Assembly: GCA_017432345.1 (NCBI GenBank)
Contig: JAFRJI010000012.1
Location: forward strand, 1-64,000
DNA: 64,000 bases
From: Bacillota bacterium
GTDB lineage: Bacteria; Bacillota; Clostridia; Peptostreptococcales; Anaerovoracaceae
Direction of reading: 5' to 3'
Shown: one piece after another, positions 51,735-61,556 of the stretch
Numbering within the stretch: position 1 is the stretch's first letter
Layout of the letters: every line of letters starts with the position of its first letter
The notes under the pieces: generated by a model
Told to the model about the DNA's origin: nothing
What the model saw: the letters and a program-made list of their open reading frames with translations, nothing else
Databases searched by the model: none
Made by a program: the position numbers and the translations under genes

Positions 51735-52826
51735 TTACGAATTAAAACTTACCTTCCCATTATTTATTTTGAAAATTTTTCCTTTTGGTAATTTCTCCGC
51801 CACCGCATCCACTATATCTGTGGTCGTAACAAAGAGTTGATTTTCTCCCAATGAATTGATCAAATACATCTGACGTTCATTATCGAGCTCCGATAAAACA
51901 TCATCCAACAGTAGAACCGGTTTTTCTCCGGTTTCTTTTTCGATGATTTCTATTTCCGATAGCTTTAAGGATAGTGCAGCTGTTCTTTGCTGGCCTTGTG
52001 AACCGAATTTCCGGAGATCAATTCCATTCGACGATATCTTTAAATCATCTTTATGAGGTCCTTTTCCCGTCGTTCGGTTTCTTTTATCACTGGATCGGTT
52101 CTGCTGCAGGATATCATAAAATGTTTCTTTAATATTTCCTTCTTCATTAATACTGGATTCATACTTTATGTCCAGCGATTCTTTTCCTCCGGTGATACTT
52201 TCATTTATGTTGCTGCATACAGGACCGAGCATTTCTATAAATTCTTTTCTTTTTTGAATGATCCTGCTTCCGTACTCTGCTAATTCCAGATCCCATACAT
52301 CCAGAACCGCATCTTCTATGTAGAGTTCTTTTAGATAAGCATTTCTCTGTTTTAAAATCTTCCGGTAATTATTAAAATCATTTAAATAGCCTTTTCTTAT
52401 CTGGCAAAGTTCCCGGTTGATGAACCGCCTTCTCTTTTCCGGTTCTTCTTTTACTATCTTCATATCTTCCGGAGAAAAAACGATCATATAATATTCTTCC
52501 AGGAGTTCTGAAGCTTTTTTTAATTTCACTCCTTCCCTTTTAATTCCCTTTTTACCGTCCTGATTGATAAATATTTCTACTACTTCATCTTCATCATTTT
52601 TATGAATCGTTGTTTTTATCCTGCAAAATTCTTCGCCAAATCGAATCAATTCTTTATCTTTGACATTTTTAAACGATTTTCCAAAGGCATTTAAATAAAT
52701 ACCCTCCAATAAGTTGGTCTTTCCCTGGGCATTATTACCCAGGAAAAGATTTACTTTTTCATTGAAGGATATTTTTTCTTCTTTGTAATTTCTGAAATTG
52801 TATAATTCGATTTTTTTTATATACAT
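51735..52826 (-). CDS. recF: DNA replication and repair protein RecF
   Basis: A 363-residue SMC-like ATPase that helps load RecA at gaps. The N-terminus is MYIKKIELYNFRNYKEE with Walker A LFLGNNAQGKTNLLEG near residue 28; the C-terminal signature FGSQGQQRT and Walker B LLLDDVLSELD follow. It starts eight bases after the dnaN stop with no clear ribosome site, implying coupling. The gene is AT-rich compared with gyrB and with most of the window. The S4-domain yaaA gene that often lies between dnaN and recF is absent. Confidence 0.97.
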   Translation of the reverse strand: MYIKKIELYNFRNYKEEKISFNEKVNLFLGNNAQGKTNLLEGIYLNAFGKSFKNVKDKELIRFGEEFCRIKTTIHKNDEDEVVEIFINQDGKKGIKREGVKLKKASELLEEYYMIVFSPEDMKIVKEEPEKRRRFINRELCQIRKGYLNDFNNYRKILKQRNAYLKELYIEDAVLDVWDLELAEYGSRIIQKRKEFIEMLGPVCSNINESITGGKESLDIKYESSINEEGNIKETFYDILQQNRSSDKRNRTTGKGPHKDDLKISSNGIDLRKFGSQGQQRTAALSLKLSEIEIIEKETGEKPVLLLDDVLSELDNERQMYLINSLGENQLFVTTTDIVDAVAEKLPKGKIFKINNGKVSFNS

Positions 52827-52834
52827 AATTCAGA

Positions 52835-53950
52835 TTACATCGTTGGAATTCTGACCGGTAAAATCAGATATTCATAAGATTCACCTTCGATCGGTTTAAC
52901 AACACATGGTGAAATACCTGTTTTAAAATTCAATGAAACCTTTTCATCATCGATGGCCTTTAATACATCGATCACAAATTTGGAATTGAATCCTATATCA
53001 AGATCATTACCTGTCTTTTCGATGGCTATTTCTTCTTTTACATTACCTTCTTCTGATCTAGATGTTATCGTCAATAAATCATCTTTGATACTCATCTTGA
53101 TCAGATTGTTCTTTCCTTCTTTTGCGAGTAAGGATGCTCTTTCAATACTTTCAATAAATACATCTTTTCCAATGATAGCATTCGTCAGGCTGTCAGTAGG
53201 AATGATATCTCTATATTTAATATATTCTCCTTCCATGATACGAAGAATCACTTCTGTCTTTCCTAAGATGAAAACTGCTTTTTTTGATCCAAGATAAATT
53301 TCAATATCTTCTTCTTCATCTTCTTCTGCAGCTATCTTACTGATTTCATTCATTCCTTTTGAAGAAATGATAAAACTGCTGGAAGTATTGCTCTTTATCT
53401 TTTCATTTACAAGAGCCAGTCTAAAACCATCCAATGCAACCATATTGATATCATCTTCATTGATTTCCGTATAAATACCGGTCAATACACCTTTTGATTC
53501 ATCAATACTTGCAGCGAAGGAAGATTTTCTGACCATTTCTTTAAAGATTTCTTTGTCAAAGATCAGCTTTTCACTGTTTTCTTCTCTTTCCCCTATTTTC
53601 GGGAATTCTTCTACTGGAAGACAGATCACTTCAAATTCAGAATAATTGGTTTTGATTTTTATAGAATTGATATCTTCTTTTTCAATCAAAATTTCTTCAT
53701 TCGGCAGTTTTCTGATGATGTCACAGAAAAGCTTTGACATAACAACCGCAGAACCTTCTTCTTCTACGATTGCATCGATTTCCTTTTTGATACTGATTTC
53801 CAGATCTGATGCAGTAATCAAAATCTTACCATCTAAAGTAGCGTTGATCAGAAGTCCTTTTAATACAGGTAAAGTTGTTCTGTTGGATACTGCTTTTGAA
53901 ACGGTATTGAGGGCTTTTGATAAAGCTTGCTGAGAACATCTGAATTTCAT
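52835..53950 (-). CDS. dnaN: DNA polymerase III sliding clamp (beta subunit)
   Basis: A 371-residue clamp that tethers the replicative polymerase. MKFRCSQQALSKALNTVSKAV at the start, LPNEEILIEKEDI and the C-terminal LPVRIPTM are characteristic. GGAGAT precedes the ATG. Codon use is AT-rich, like dnaA and recF. It lies after a 164-bp gap from dnaA that holds the probable unwinding element. Confidence 0.98.
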   Translation of the reverse strand: MKFRCSQQALSKALNTVSKAVSNRTTLPVLKGLLINATLDGKILITASDLEISIKKEIDAIVEEEGSAVVMSKLFCDIIRKLPNEEILIEKEDINSIKIKTNYSEFEVICLPVEEFPKIGEREENSEKLIFDKEIFKEMVRKSSFAASIDESKGVLTGIYTEINEDDINMVALDGFRLALVNEKIKSNTSSSFIISSKGMNEISKIAAEEDEEEDIEIYLGSKKAVFILGKTEVILRIMEGEYIKYRDIIPTDSLTNAIIGKDVFIESIERASLLAKEGKNNLIKMSIKDDLLTITSRSEEGNVKEEIAIEKTGNDLDIGFNSKFVIDVLKAIDDEKVSLNFKTGISPCVVKPIEGESYEYLILPVRIPTM

Positions 53951-54114
53951 GATTATAATCTCCTTATTTTAAATATATTTATTATTTAGTAGTAATAGTA
54001 GTAGTGTCTGTGAATACTGTTGATAAATGCTTTCAGAATTGAAAACACTCGCTTTTTTATTATTTAAAATGTGTTGATAATTTGTTTTGATCTGCAAACA
54101 GCACCTGTGAATAA
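53951..54114. other. oriC unwinding region: DnaA-trio, DnaA boxes and AT-rich tract
   Basis: Read on the plus strand, six consecutive triplets TAG TAG TAA TAG TAG TAG (53987-54004) match the DnaA-trio motif. They abut DnaA boxes in reverse orientation, TGTGAATAC (54009-54017) and TGTTGATAA (54018-54026), with further boxes TGTTGATAA (54072-54080) and TGTGAATAA (54106-54114). On the other side is an AT-only-like tract (53965-53987). The order box, spacer, trio, AT-rich matches the Bacillus subtilis basal unwinding system, and the position between dnaA and dnaN is the same. Confidence 0.85.
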
Positions 54115-55494
54115 CTATTGAATGATTTCTTTTAGTTCTTTTATTTCATCAGCCAGGTCCTGATTGATTTTCATTTCTCTACTTATTTTATCATAAGCAT
54201 GAAGAACCGTCGTATGATCTCTTCCTCCAAAAGAATCACCTATCTTAGGAAGAGAAAGGTCTGTTAATTCCCGGCAAAGGTACATAGCAATCTGTCTTGG
54301 ATAAGAAAATTCTCTTTTTCTTTTTGCTGATTCAATATCTGTAATTTTAATATTGTATTTCTTACAAACCGCTTTTTTAACCGTTTCACAAGTAATATCG
54401 ATATCTCGAATAGGAAAAAGATCCGTTAAATTTTCTTTGGCCATTTTAACGGTGATTTTCTTATTCAGTTCCGTTGAAAAACTGATGATCCTGGTAAGAG
54501 CGCTTTCCAATTCTCTTACATTGAATTTGATTTTTTCTGCAATCAAATCAATAACTTCCAGGAAATCTTCATCCATTACAACGTTTTGCTCTTCTGCTTT
54601 ATTTCTTAAAATAGCAACACGCGTTTCAAAATCAGGAGGTTTTACATCAGCAACAATATTCCACTGGAAACGGGATCTGAGACGATCGTCCAGATTCGTC
54701 AACTTATTAGGAGGACGGTCACTGGAAATAACGATCTGCTTATTCATTTCATACAATGTATTAAATGTATGGAAAAATTCAGTCTGCGTCGCCTCTTTAC
54801 CTTCAATAAATTGGATATCGTCGATCAATAAAACATCAACACTTCTGTATTTCTGTTTGAATTTATTCAATTTAACAATCGAACTTTTGTCTCTGATTGC
54901 GTCGAGCAGTTCACTGGTGAACATTTCAGAAGAAACATAGAGAACCTTCATATTAGGATTGTGTTTCAGAATATAATGGCCGATTGCATGCATCAGATGC
55001 GTTTTTCCAAGACCGGATCCACCATAGATGAACAGCGGATTATATACTTTAGCAGGACTTTCTGCTACAGCCAGGGATACGGCATGCGCGTAGTTATTAT
55101 TAGAACCGACTACAAAATTCTCGAAATTCTGCCTTGGATTCAGATAAAATTCCTCTTTAAAATCGTTCGTATCATCTTGTGAAATAACAGGAACCGCGGT
55201 AGTATCATTAGAAAGAGCTGCTTCTATCTCCTCTTCAGATTTGAGTAATAGCAACACTTTCAAAGGTTTTCCATAGACCTTTTCCACGCATTTTTCAAAA
55301 GTAGGAATATAACGCTTTTTTAAAACGTCGATTTTAAAAACATCGCTGCACGCAAAAGAAATGGTTTTAGCCTTCTCGTCCACTTCGATTGGAGTAAGCG
55401 GCAAAAACCATGTTCGATAACTGACTTCCGTTACGTTCTGTTCTATTTCATACAGGAGATCTCTCCACTTTGCTTCTTCAACTTTTTTAGACAT
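54115..55494 (-). CDS. dnaA: Chromosomal replication initiator protein DnaA
   Basis: 459 residues from ATG 55494, which follows GAAGGGAAAA; a frame extension to 55527 overlaps the promoter region. Walker A is GGSGLGKTHLMHAIG near residue 155, Walker B LLIDDIQF near 218, and the C-terminal DNA-binding signature FGGRDHTTVLHAYDKI near 425. It binds DnaA boxes on both sides of its own gene to open oriC. Codon use is AT-rich. Confidence 0.98.
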   Translation of the reverse strand: MSKKVEEAKWRDLLYEIEQNVTEVSYRTWFLPLTPIEVDEKAKTISFACSDVFKIDVLKKRYIPTFEKCVEKVYGKPLKVLLLLKSEEEIEAALSNDTTAVPVISQDDTNDFKEEFYLNPRQNFENFVVGSNNNYAHAVSLAVAESPAKVYNPLFIYGGSGLGKTHLMHAIGHYILKHNPNMKVLYVSSEMFTSELLDAIRDKSSIVKLNKFKQKYRSVDVLLIDDIQFIEGKEATQTEFFHTFNTLYEMNKQIVISSDRPPNKLTNLDDRLRSRFQWNIVADVKPPDFETRVAILRNKAEEQNVVMDEDFLEVIDLIAEKIKFNVRELESALTRIISFSTELNKKITVKMAKENLTDLFPIRDIDITCETVKKAVCKKYNIKITDIESAKRKREFSYPRQIAMYLCRELTDLSLPKIGDSFGGRDHTTVLHAYDKISREMKINQDLADEIKELKEIIQ

Positions 55495-55522
55495 TGTTTT
55501 TCCCTTCAGAAAAGATAGATAC

Positions 55523-55552
55523 ATCATATCAAAAAAAGTTATCCACAGGCAA
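55523..55552 (-). promoter_or_regulatory. dnaA promoter overlapping a DnaA box
   Basis: The minus strand reads TTGCCT, an 18-base spacer, then TATGAT, about 29 bases before the dnaA start. The DnaA box at 55539-55547 lies between -35 and -10, consistent with autorepression by DnaA. Confidence 0.65.
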
Positions 55553-55688
55553 TAGTTAAATATAAAATATTCATTTTATGAGGTTTGGGCCGGTTTTCCA
55601 CTATCTGTGGAAAAAATTGTGCAAAGATTTCACAGGAACACCTATATATGGTGTAAAAGGATAAAAAAATGAGCAAAACTTTTTAGAA

Positions 55689-55717
55689 TTGACATGTATT
55701 TTTTGTAGGAGTATAAT
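55689..55717 (+). promoter_or_regulatory. rpmH promoter
   Basis: TTGACA, a 17-base spacer, then TATAAT: a perfect sigma-A promoter, about 66 bases before the rpmH start. Confidence 0.9.
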
Positions 55718-55783
55718 ACTAAAGCATATGTGCATAATTTGAAATTTAGATTTATGCGAGAAAATAAGGAGGAAAAATAGATC

Positions 55784-55918
55784 ATGAAAATGACATATCA
55801 GCCTAAAAAAAGGCAGAGAAAAAAAGAGCATGGCTTCAGAAAGAGAATGAAAACAAAGAACGGTAGAAATGTATTAAAGAGAAGAAGACAAAGAGGAAGA
55901 AAAGTTTTATCAGCATAG
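55784..55918 (+). CDS. rpmH: 50S ribosomal protein L34
   Basis: A 44-residue, very basic ribosomal protein. It starts [20 protein letters not shown] and contains [18 protein letters not shown], the diagnostic L34 pattern. AAGGAGG precedes the ATG. It is the first gene of the rightward arm from oriC and is followed by rnpA. Confidence 0.97.
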   Translation: MKMTYQPKKRQRKKEHGFRKRMKTKNGRNVLKRRRQRGRKVLSA

Positions 55919-55972
55919 AGACCGCAAATGTGGTCTTTTTGTTATGAGATTCCCCTTCTCTACGAAAGTAAC

Positions 55973-56311
55973 ATGCTAAAAAAGGAAATCCTGAGAAAAA
56001 AAGAAGATTTTTCAGACATATACAAAAGAGGAAAATCAATTCCGGAACGGTATATCGTCCTCTTTTATAAGAAGAATGATCTTCCATATAACAGAATCTC
56101 ATTTTTAGCAAGCAAGAAAGTAGGAAACAGCGTTCAGAGAAACAGAGCCAAACGGTTGATGAAGGAAAGTTACCGGCATATATGCACCGACATCAAAGAA
56201 GGTTATGACATCATTCTTATCGCCAGGAATACGATCCTTGACAGAAAGTGCGATGATGTCCGCAGATCTCTCGAACGAGCGGTAAAAAAGGGAAACCTTT
56301 ATAAGGGATAA
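55973..56311 (+). CDS. rnpA: Ribonuclease P protein component
   Basis: 112 residues; the start is set at ATG 55973 (MLKKEILRKKEDFSDIY), as an earlier in-frame start would add a non-family leader. Binds the RNase P RNA for 5' maturation of tRNAs. The conserved RNR motif is QRNRAKRLMKESYR near residue 60; FLASKKVGNSV lies before it. Between rpmH and yidD, the standard order. AT-rich like the origin genes. Confidence 0.95.
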   Translation: MLKKEILRKKEDFSDIYKRGKSIPERYIVLFYKKNDLPYNRISFLASKKVGNSVQRNRAKRLMKESYRHICTDIKEGYDIILIARNTILDRKCDDVRRSLERAVKKGNLYKG

Positions 56312-56323
56312 TAGGTAAACGAA

Positions 56324-56533
56324 ATGAAACAGGTATTGATACTGATCATACGATTCTATCAGAAATTCATATCCCCTCTTTTCCCGGCAAAGTGCAGATT
56401 CTATCCTACTTGTTCCACTTATTGCATTCAAGCACTTGAAAAGTATGGTTTTTTTAAAGGAAGTTACCTGGGGATCCGGCGGATACTGAAATGTCATCCG
56501 TTCCACGAAGGGGGCTATGATCCTTTAAAATAG
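56324..56533 (+). CDS. yidD: Membrane protein insertion efficiency factor YidD
   Basis: A 69-residue membrane-associated protein. [19 protein letters not shown] and [14 protein letters not shown] carry the conserved cysteines and the HPxxxGGxDPV-type end. It assists YidC. Located 12 bp after rnpA and just before yidC. Confidence 0.95.
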   Translation: MKQVLILIIRFYQKFISPLFPAKCRFYPTCSTYCIQALEKYGFFKGSYLGIRRILKCHPFHEGGYDPLK

Positions 56534-56547
56534 GAGGAAATTAATTA

Positions 56548-57294
56548 ATGTATACGATACTGGGCGTAATAGCAAGGCCAATGGGGCTTTTGCTCAATAT
56601 GCTTTATAATCTCATCGGCAACTATGGGATCTCCATTATTGTATTCACCGTATTTGTTAAGCTTTGTCTTTACCCGCTGTACATCAAGCAGACGAAATCG
56701 ACTGCGATGATGTCTGAAATGCAGCCGAAGATCAAGGCGATCCAGAACAAATACGCGAATGACCAGGAGCTGATGAATATAAAGATGCAGGAGCTGTACA
56801 AGGAAGAGAAATTCAATCCTATGGGCGGCTGCCTTCCTATGCTCATCCAGATGCCTATCATCATGGGTCTGTTCGCACTGCTCAGAAATCCTCTCCGTTA
56901 CGTTACAGAGGATTCCATGATTTTTGCGTTCCATGAACCATTCCTGTGGATCGCCGACCTGAGTCAGCCGGACCCATGGATCCTGCCGATCATTGCAGGC
57001 GTCGCGACCTTCTTCTCGTTCACGCTGAACAGAGCGCTCGCGAGCACAGGCATGACAGGCGGCTCGGCAGGTCAGTCAGAAGCGATGATGAAGATGATGC
57101 AGTACATCTTCCCGATCATGATCTTGTGGATGGCACGGTCATTCCCATCCGGACTGGCACTGTATTGGGCGGTCAGCCAGATCATCCAGATCTTCTTCAA
57201 CATCCACATGCAGTCACTCAGAAAGAAGATTAAGAGAGAGCAGCAGGAAAAGAGAATCAGAGAAAAGTACGAGAAAATGAATCGGATGAAATAG
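56548..57294 (+). CDS. yidC: Membrane protein insertase YidC/Oxa1 family
   Basis: A 248-residue insertase, the short Gram-positive form without the large periplasmic domain. Five hydrophobic helices are visible, starting YGISIIVFTVFVKLCLYPLY, with the hydrophilic-groove arginine-equivalent region KQTKSTAMMSEMQPKIKAIQ and MGGCLPMLIQMPIIMGLF. There is no lipobox cysteine. A basic tail (KKIKREQQEKRIREKYEKMN) may bind the ribosome. AGGAGG precedes the ATG. GC content rises at this gene relative to yidD. Confidence 0.95.
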   Translation: MYTILGVIARPMGLLLNMLYNLIGNYGISIIVFTVFVKLCLYPLYIKQTKSTAMMSEMQPKIKAIQNKYANDQELMNIKMQELYKEEKFNPMGGCLPMLIQMPIIMGLFALLRNPLRYVTEDSMIFAFHEPFLWIADLSQPDPWILPIIAGVATFFSFTLNRALASTGMTGGSAGQSEAMMKMMQYIFPIMILWMARSFPSGLALYWAVSQIIQIFFNIHMQSLRKKIKREQQEKRIREKYEKMNRMK

Positions 57295-57319
57295 TCTCGA
57301 ATTTGGAGGAAACAATTCA

Positions 57320-58144
57320 ATGGAGTATTCAGAAAAATGGGGATCAGACATCGATGAAGCTGTCGAACTGGCCCTTAAAGATCTCAAGCTCACACGTGAG
57401 GAAGTTGAGATCACAGTATTAGAACAGCCATCCAGAGGATTCTTTGGAGTTGGGAAAAAGCTGGCGAAAGTAAGAGTTGAACGCATCAAGCCGGCCGTCG
57501 AAGAAAAACCGGAACCGGTCAAGAAGCCGGAACCAGCCAAGAAAGCAGAAACCGTCAAGAAAGCGGAACCGGCAGCGAAACCGGAGCGGAAACCGCGCAA
57601 CAAGAAATCATCAGACAACCGCAACAAAAAGAATAAAGCAAAGGCCAAGACCGTCAACATCGCATTGGACGATGTCGATATCGACAGCCTGCAGACCGTA
57701 GAAGAGCACGAAGCACTCACCTTCCTGAAAGACATCACAGAAAAGATGGGCCTTTCCCTGGACTTCAGCGCGAAGGTCGGCGAAGACCTCGTCTATCTGG
57801 AAATGTCCGGACAGGATTCCAGAACGGTCATCGGCAAGCGCGGCCAGACGCTGGATGCGATCCAGTACCTGACCAGCCTGGTCGTCAACAAGGACAGCGA
57901 AAAGTACATCAAGGTCGTTGTTGATGCAGAGAACTACAGAGCGAAGAGGCAGAGAACGCTGGAACAGCTGGCCAACCGGCTGGCAGCGAAAGTCATCAAG
58001 ACGAAGAAGCAAGTCCGCCTGGAGCCAATGAATCCGTACGAACGGAAAGTGATCCACGCAACTCTGCAGAAGAATCCTGACATCACGACGAGAAGCGAAG
58101 GCGAAGAGCCATACAGAAGAGTTGTCATCGAACTTAAGAAGTAA
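57320..58144 (+). CDS. jag: RNA-binding protein KhpB/Jag
   Basis: A 274-residue RNA-binding protein. Jag_N is at 1-52 (EVEITVLEQPSRGFFGVGKK), followed by a long Pro/Lys/Glu linker (about 55-110) with repeated KKPEPAKKAE-like units. A KH domain spans about 135-205 (VIGKRGQTLDAIQYL) and R3H about 210-274 (MNPYERKVIHATLQ). With KhpA it affects cell elongation and division in Gram-positives. GGAGG precedes the ATG. It sits downstream of yidC, its usual place. Confidence 0.95.
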   Translation: MEYSEKWGSDIDEAVELALKDLKLTREEVEITVLEQPSRGFFGVGKKLAKVRVERIKPAVEEKPEPVKKPEPAKKAETVKKAEPAAKPERKPRNKKSSDNRNKKNKAKAKTVNIALDDVDIDSLQTVEEHEALTFLKDITEKMGLSLDFSAKVGEDLVYLEMSGQDSRTVIGKRGQTLDAIQYLTSLVVNKDSEKYIKVVVDAENYRAKRQRTLEQLANRLAAKVIKTKKQVRLEPMNPYERKVIHATLQKNPDITTRSEGEEPYRRVVIELKK

Positions 58145-58149
58145 CAGCA

Positions 58150-58182
58150 AGGTCCGCGTTTTCGCGGACCTGTTCATTTTTG
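58150..58182 (+). terminator. Hairpin between jag and mnmE
   Basis: AGGTCCGCG-TTTT-CGCGGACCT (58150-58171), perfect 9-bp arms, followed by GTTCATTTTTG. A probable terminator of the rpmH-jag unit, though transcription of mnmE could be by read-through. Confidence 0.7.
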
Positions 58183-58201
58183 CGAAACAAACAGCAGTAT
58201 T

Positions 58202-59572
58202 ATGGAAGACACAATAGCAGCGATCGCCACAGCCTATGGCGAAGGCGGAATAGGAATCGTCCGCATCAGCGGACCGAAGGCCTTTGAAATATTGAAAGGC
58301 CTGTTTGTCTATGCCGGAAAAGAAGAGATCCGGCCGCGGCACGCGACATACGGCAAGGTCGTCGACCCGGAAACGGGAAACGTGATCGACGAGGTGCTGG
58401 CCATCTACATGAAAGCCCCTGCTTCGTACACCGCGGAAGATGTCGTCGAGATCCAGTGTCACGGCAGCGTCGTTTCTTTGCGCAAAATTCTGGAGCAGGT
58501 GCTCCGTCTCGGCGCGCGGCTCAGCGAACCGGGCGAGTTCACGAAGCGCGCCTTCCTGAACGGCCGCATCGACCTCTCGCAGGCGGAGGCCGTGATGGAT
58601 GTCGTCAAGGCGAAAACGGACCGGAATTTCGACGTCGCGATCGCGCAGCTGGAGGGTTCCCTTTCGGGGAAAGTCAACGAGATTCGGCACCATATTCTGG
58701 ACCTTTTGGTGGACATCACGGTGAACATCGATTACCCGGATGAAGACATTGAAGAGATGACCTATGAGGGTCTGGAAGCAAGCTTATCGTCAATAGGCGA
58801 AATGATTGAAAAACTGCTGTCTACAGCCGACACCGGGCGCATGATCCGCGAAGGGATCCGGATCGCGATCGTAGGCCGACCGAACGTCGGGAAGTCCTCT
58901 CTGATGAACTGTCTTTTGAGGGAATCGCGGGCGATCGTAACGGAGATCCCAGGAACGACAAGAGACACCATCGAAGAGGCTCTGACCGTGCGCGGGATAC
59001 CGGTTTATCTGATCGATACGGCGGGGCTCCGGGAGACCGGCGACGTCATCGAACAAATCGGGATCGAAAAGGCAAAAGAGGCCTTCAACAGCGCGGACTA
59101 TATCATCTTTATCATCGATGCCAGCGAGGAATTATCGGAGGAAGACCGACAGATCCTGGACTACATCGGACAGCGAAAAGCGCTGATTTTACTCAACAAA
59201 CAGGACAAAGGAAACCAAGTAATTGCAACGGATATAGCCGATATATCGCCAAATAGCGATATACTTTACACTTCCCTTCTGACCGGCGAAGGCATCACGG
59301 AGATCGAAGACCGGATCGAGGCACTCGTTTACGGCGGAGAGATCGTTCAGGAAAGCAGCGTCATGGTCAGCAACGTGCGGCATGCGGAGCTTTTGCGCAA
59401 AGGCAAGGATGCGATCCGCGATGCCCTGTCGTTGACACGTCGGCGGGAAGCGCTGGACATCATTGAAATCGATGTCCGGAACGCGTATGATCACTTGGGA
59501 GAAATTATTGGAGATACGGTGACCGATGAGATACTCGACGAAGTCTTCTCACGGTTCTGCCTTGGAAAATAA
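58202..59572 (+). CDS. mnmE: tRNA modification GTPase MnmE
   Basis: A 456-residue GTPase that works with MnmG to modify uridine 34 of tRNAs. The N-terminal formyl-folate-binding domain begins [22 protein letters not shown]; the G domain has G1 [12 protein letters not shown] near residue 225, PGTTRD and [10 protein letters not shown], and NKQD. The last residues are FCLGK, the catalytic cysteine motif CxGK. No strong ribosome site is evident upstream. Confidence 0.97.
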   Translation: MEDTIAAIATAYGEGGIGIVRISGPKAFEILKGLFVYAGKEEIRPRHATYGKVVDPETGNVIDEVLAIYMKAPASYTAEDVVEIQCHGSVVSLRKILEQVLRLGARLSEPGEFTKRAFLNGRIDLSQAEAVMDVVKAKTDRNFDVAIAQLEGSLSGKVNEIRHHILDLLVDITVNIDYPDEDIEEMTYEGLEASLSSIGEMIEKLLSTADTGRMIREGIRIAIVGRPNVGKSSLMNCLLRESRAIVTEIPGTTRDTIEEALTVRGIPVYLIDTAGLRETGDVIEQIGIEKAKEAFNSADYIIFIIDASEELSEEDRQILDYIGQRKALILLNKQDKGNQVIATDIADISPNSDILYTSLLTGEGITEIEDRIEALVYGGEIVQESSVMVSNVRHAELLRKGKDAIRDALSLTRRREALDIIEIDVRNAYDHLGEIIGDTVTDEILDEVFSRFCLGK

Positions 59573-59585
59573 ACCGGGAAACACT

Positions 59586-61556
59586 ATGGAACACTTTTTG
59601 ATGGACACATATGACATCATCGTTGTCGGCGCAGGCCACGCAGGATGCGAGGCCGGTCTTGCTGCGGCCAGAATGGGAAAAAAGACGCTGATGCTTTCGA
59701 TCAATCTGGAAGCCGTTGCCATGATGCCGTGCAATCCGTCCATCGGAGGCACCGGCAAAGGCCATTTAGTGCGCGAGATCGACGCGCTGGGCGGCGAGAT
59801 GGGAATCAATATCGACAAGACGTTCATCCAAAGCCGCATGCTGAACACGGCTAAGGGCCCTGCCGTCCACTCTCTCCGCGCGCAGGCGGATAAGAACCGC
59901 TACCACATAGAGATGAAGCGGACTCTGGAAAAGGAAGCGAATCTCGATCTGAAACAAGGCGAAGCAATCGACCTGATCATCGAAGACGGAAAAGCGTGCG
60001 GTGTCGTCATGAAAACAGGCGCCATCTACCGGTGCAGCGCGGTCATCCTCGCTACCGGAACGTTCCTCGGCGGCAAGATCTTCATCGGCGACAGTGTGTA
60101 CGAAAGCGGCCCGAACGGGTTGGCGCCATCTTGCGAGCTTGCGCAAAAGCTCCGGCAGCACGGATTGCCGATGCGCCGGTTCAAGACCGGCACGCCGGCA
60201 AGAGCTCTGGCGGACAGCCTGGATTATGACAAGATGATCCCGCAGGACGGGGATGAGGAAGTAGTCCCCTTCTCTTTCATGAACGATGATCTCAACAAAG
60301 ACCAGATCAAATGCTGGCTCACTTATACAAACGAAAAGACACATGATATCATCCGGGCAAACTTCCACCGGTCTGCCCTCTTCGGTGGCCAGATCGAAGG
60401 GGTCGGCCCGCGGTACTGCCCTTCTATCGAAGACAAAGTCAACCGTTTCGCGGATCGGAAACGGCATCAGCTGTTCATCGAGCCGGAAGGTCTGTACACC
60501 GATGAAATGTACATTCAGGGGATGTCTTCGAGCCTGCCGGAAGACGTGCAGGAACAGTTCTACAAGACCATCGAAGGCCTGGAACACTTGAAAATAGTGC
60601 GTCCGGCCTATGCCATCGAATACGACTGCATCGATCCGCTGGACCTTAAGGCCAGTCTGGAGAACCGCAGCATTGAGAACCTGTTCTGCGCCGGCCAGTT
60701 CAACGGAAGCTCCGGTTATGAAGAGGCGGCGGCACAAGGTCTTATGGCAGGGATCAACGCGGTGTTCAAGCTGGACGGACGGGAACCGTTCGTGCTCGAC
60801 CGCAGCGAAGCGTACATCGGCGTGCTCATCGACGACCTCGTCACAAAAGGCACCAATGAGCCGTACCGTATCATGACAAGCCGAGCGGAATACCGGCTGA
60901 TGCTCCGGCAGGACAATGCGGATCTGCGGTTGACCGAGAAAGGCTACGAAGCCGGGCTGGTCAAGCAGGAGCGCTACGACCGGCTGATGGAGAAAAAGCG
61001 AATCGTGGAAGCTGAGACCGAGCGGCTTCGGAGAAAGGTGGTCCAGCCGGAAACGGCGAACCCGTTCCTCGAGCAGTGCGGTTCCGCACCGATCAAAGCG
61101 GCAACGCCGCTGATCGAGCTTTTGCGCAGACCGGAAGTCACGTATGATGCAGCAGCCGTCATAGATGACGCGCGGCCGGAAATGTCACGCCACCAGAAGA
61201 CCATGATGGAGGTGCAGATCAAGTACGAGGGATATATCGAGAAGCAAAAGCAGCAGATCGAAAAGTTCAAACGCCTTGAAAATAAACGGCTTGACCCGGA
61301 TCTGGATTACATGTCGATCGACGGGCTCCGCATCGAGGCGCGGCAGAAACTGTGTCAGTTCAAACCGATCTCGGTCGGACAGGCATCCAGGATCTCCGGC
61401 GTTTCACCGGCGGACATCAATGTGCTCCTGATCTATCTGGAAAAGCAGAGACGAAGCGCGAACAGGAGCAAGCCGGAAATAACAGCCGAAAGCGAATCAG
61501 AACGCAAGGACAGGGCGGAAGAGCAGGACGCGGCGGAAAGGCAGGAAGACCGATGA
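59586..61556 (+). CDS. mnmG: tRNA uridine 5-carboxymethylaminomethyl modification enzyme MnmG
   Basis: A FAD-dependent partner of MnmE. 656 residues from ATG 59586; a start at 59601 ([18 protein letters not shown]) is also possible. The FAD-binding [17 protein letters not shown] is at the N-terminus, followed by [39 protein letters not shown] is typical. The C-terminus has an acidic low-complexity extension of about 28 residues ([20 protein letters not shown]), longer than usual. Its stop overlaps the rsmG start as ATGA. Confidence 0.97.
   Translation: MEHFLMDTYDIIVVGAGHAGCEAGLAAARMGKKTLMLSINLEAVAMMPCNPSIGGTGKGHLVREIDALGGEMGINIDKTFIQSRMLNTAKGPAVHSLRAQADKNRYHIEMKRTLEKEANLDLKQGEAIDLIIEDGKACGVVMKTGAIYRCSAVILATGTFLGGKIFIGDSVYESGPNGLAPSCELAQKLRQHGLPMRRFKTGTPARALADSLDYDKMIPQDGDEEVVPFSFMNDDLNKDQIKCWLTYTNEKTHDIIRANFHRSALFGGQIEGVGPRYCPSIEDKVNRFADRKRHQLFIEPEGLYTDEMYIQGMSSSLPEDVQEQFYKTIEGLEHLKIVRPAYAIEYDCIDPLDLKASLENRSIENLFCAGQFNGSSGYEEAAAQGLMAGINAVFKLDGREPFVLDRSEAYIGVLIDDLVTKGTNEPYRIMTSRAEYRLMLRQDNADLRLTEKGYEAGLVKQERYDRLMEKKRIVEAETERLRRKVVQPETANPFLEQCGSAPIKAATPLIELLRRPEVTYDAAAVIDDARPEMSRHQKTMMEVQIKYEGYIEKQKQQIEKFKRLENKRLDPDLDYMSIDGLRIEARQKLCQFKPISVGQASRISGVSPADINVLLIYLEKQRRSANRSKPEITAESESERKDRAEEQDAAERQEDR

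Larger units (their letters stand above)
55495..55783. other. dnaA-rpmH intergenic region, upstream part of oriC
   Basis: A consensus DnaA box TTATCCACA lies at 55539-55547, inside the dnaA promoter. The inverted pair TTTTCCAC-N5-GTGGAAAA near 55592-55612 gives two weaker boxes. The rest is AT-rich. Divergent promoters for dnaA and rpmH occupy the two ends. This is the second half of the bipartite origin and the point where gene direction changes. Confidence 0.8.
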
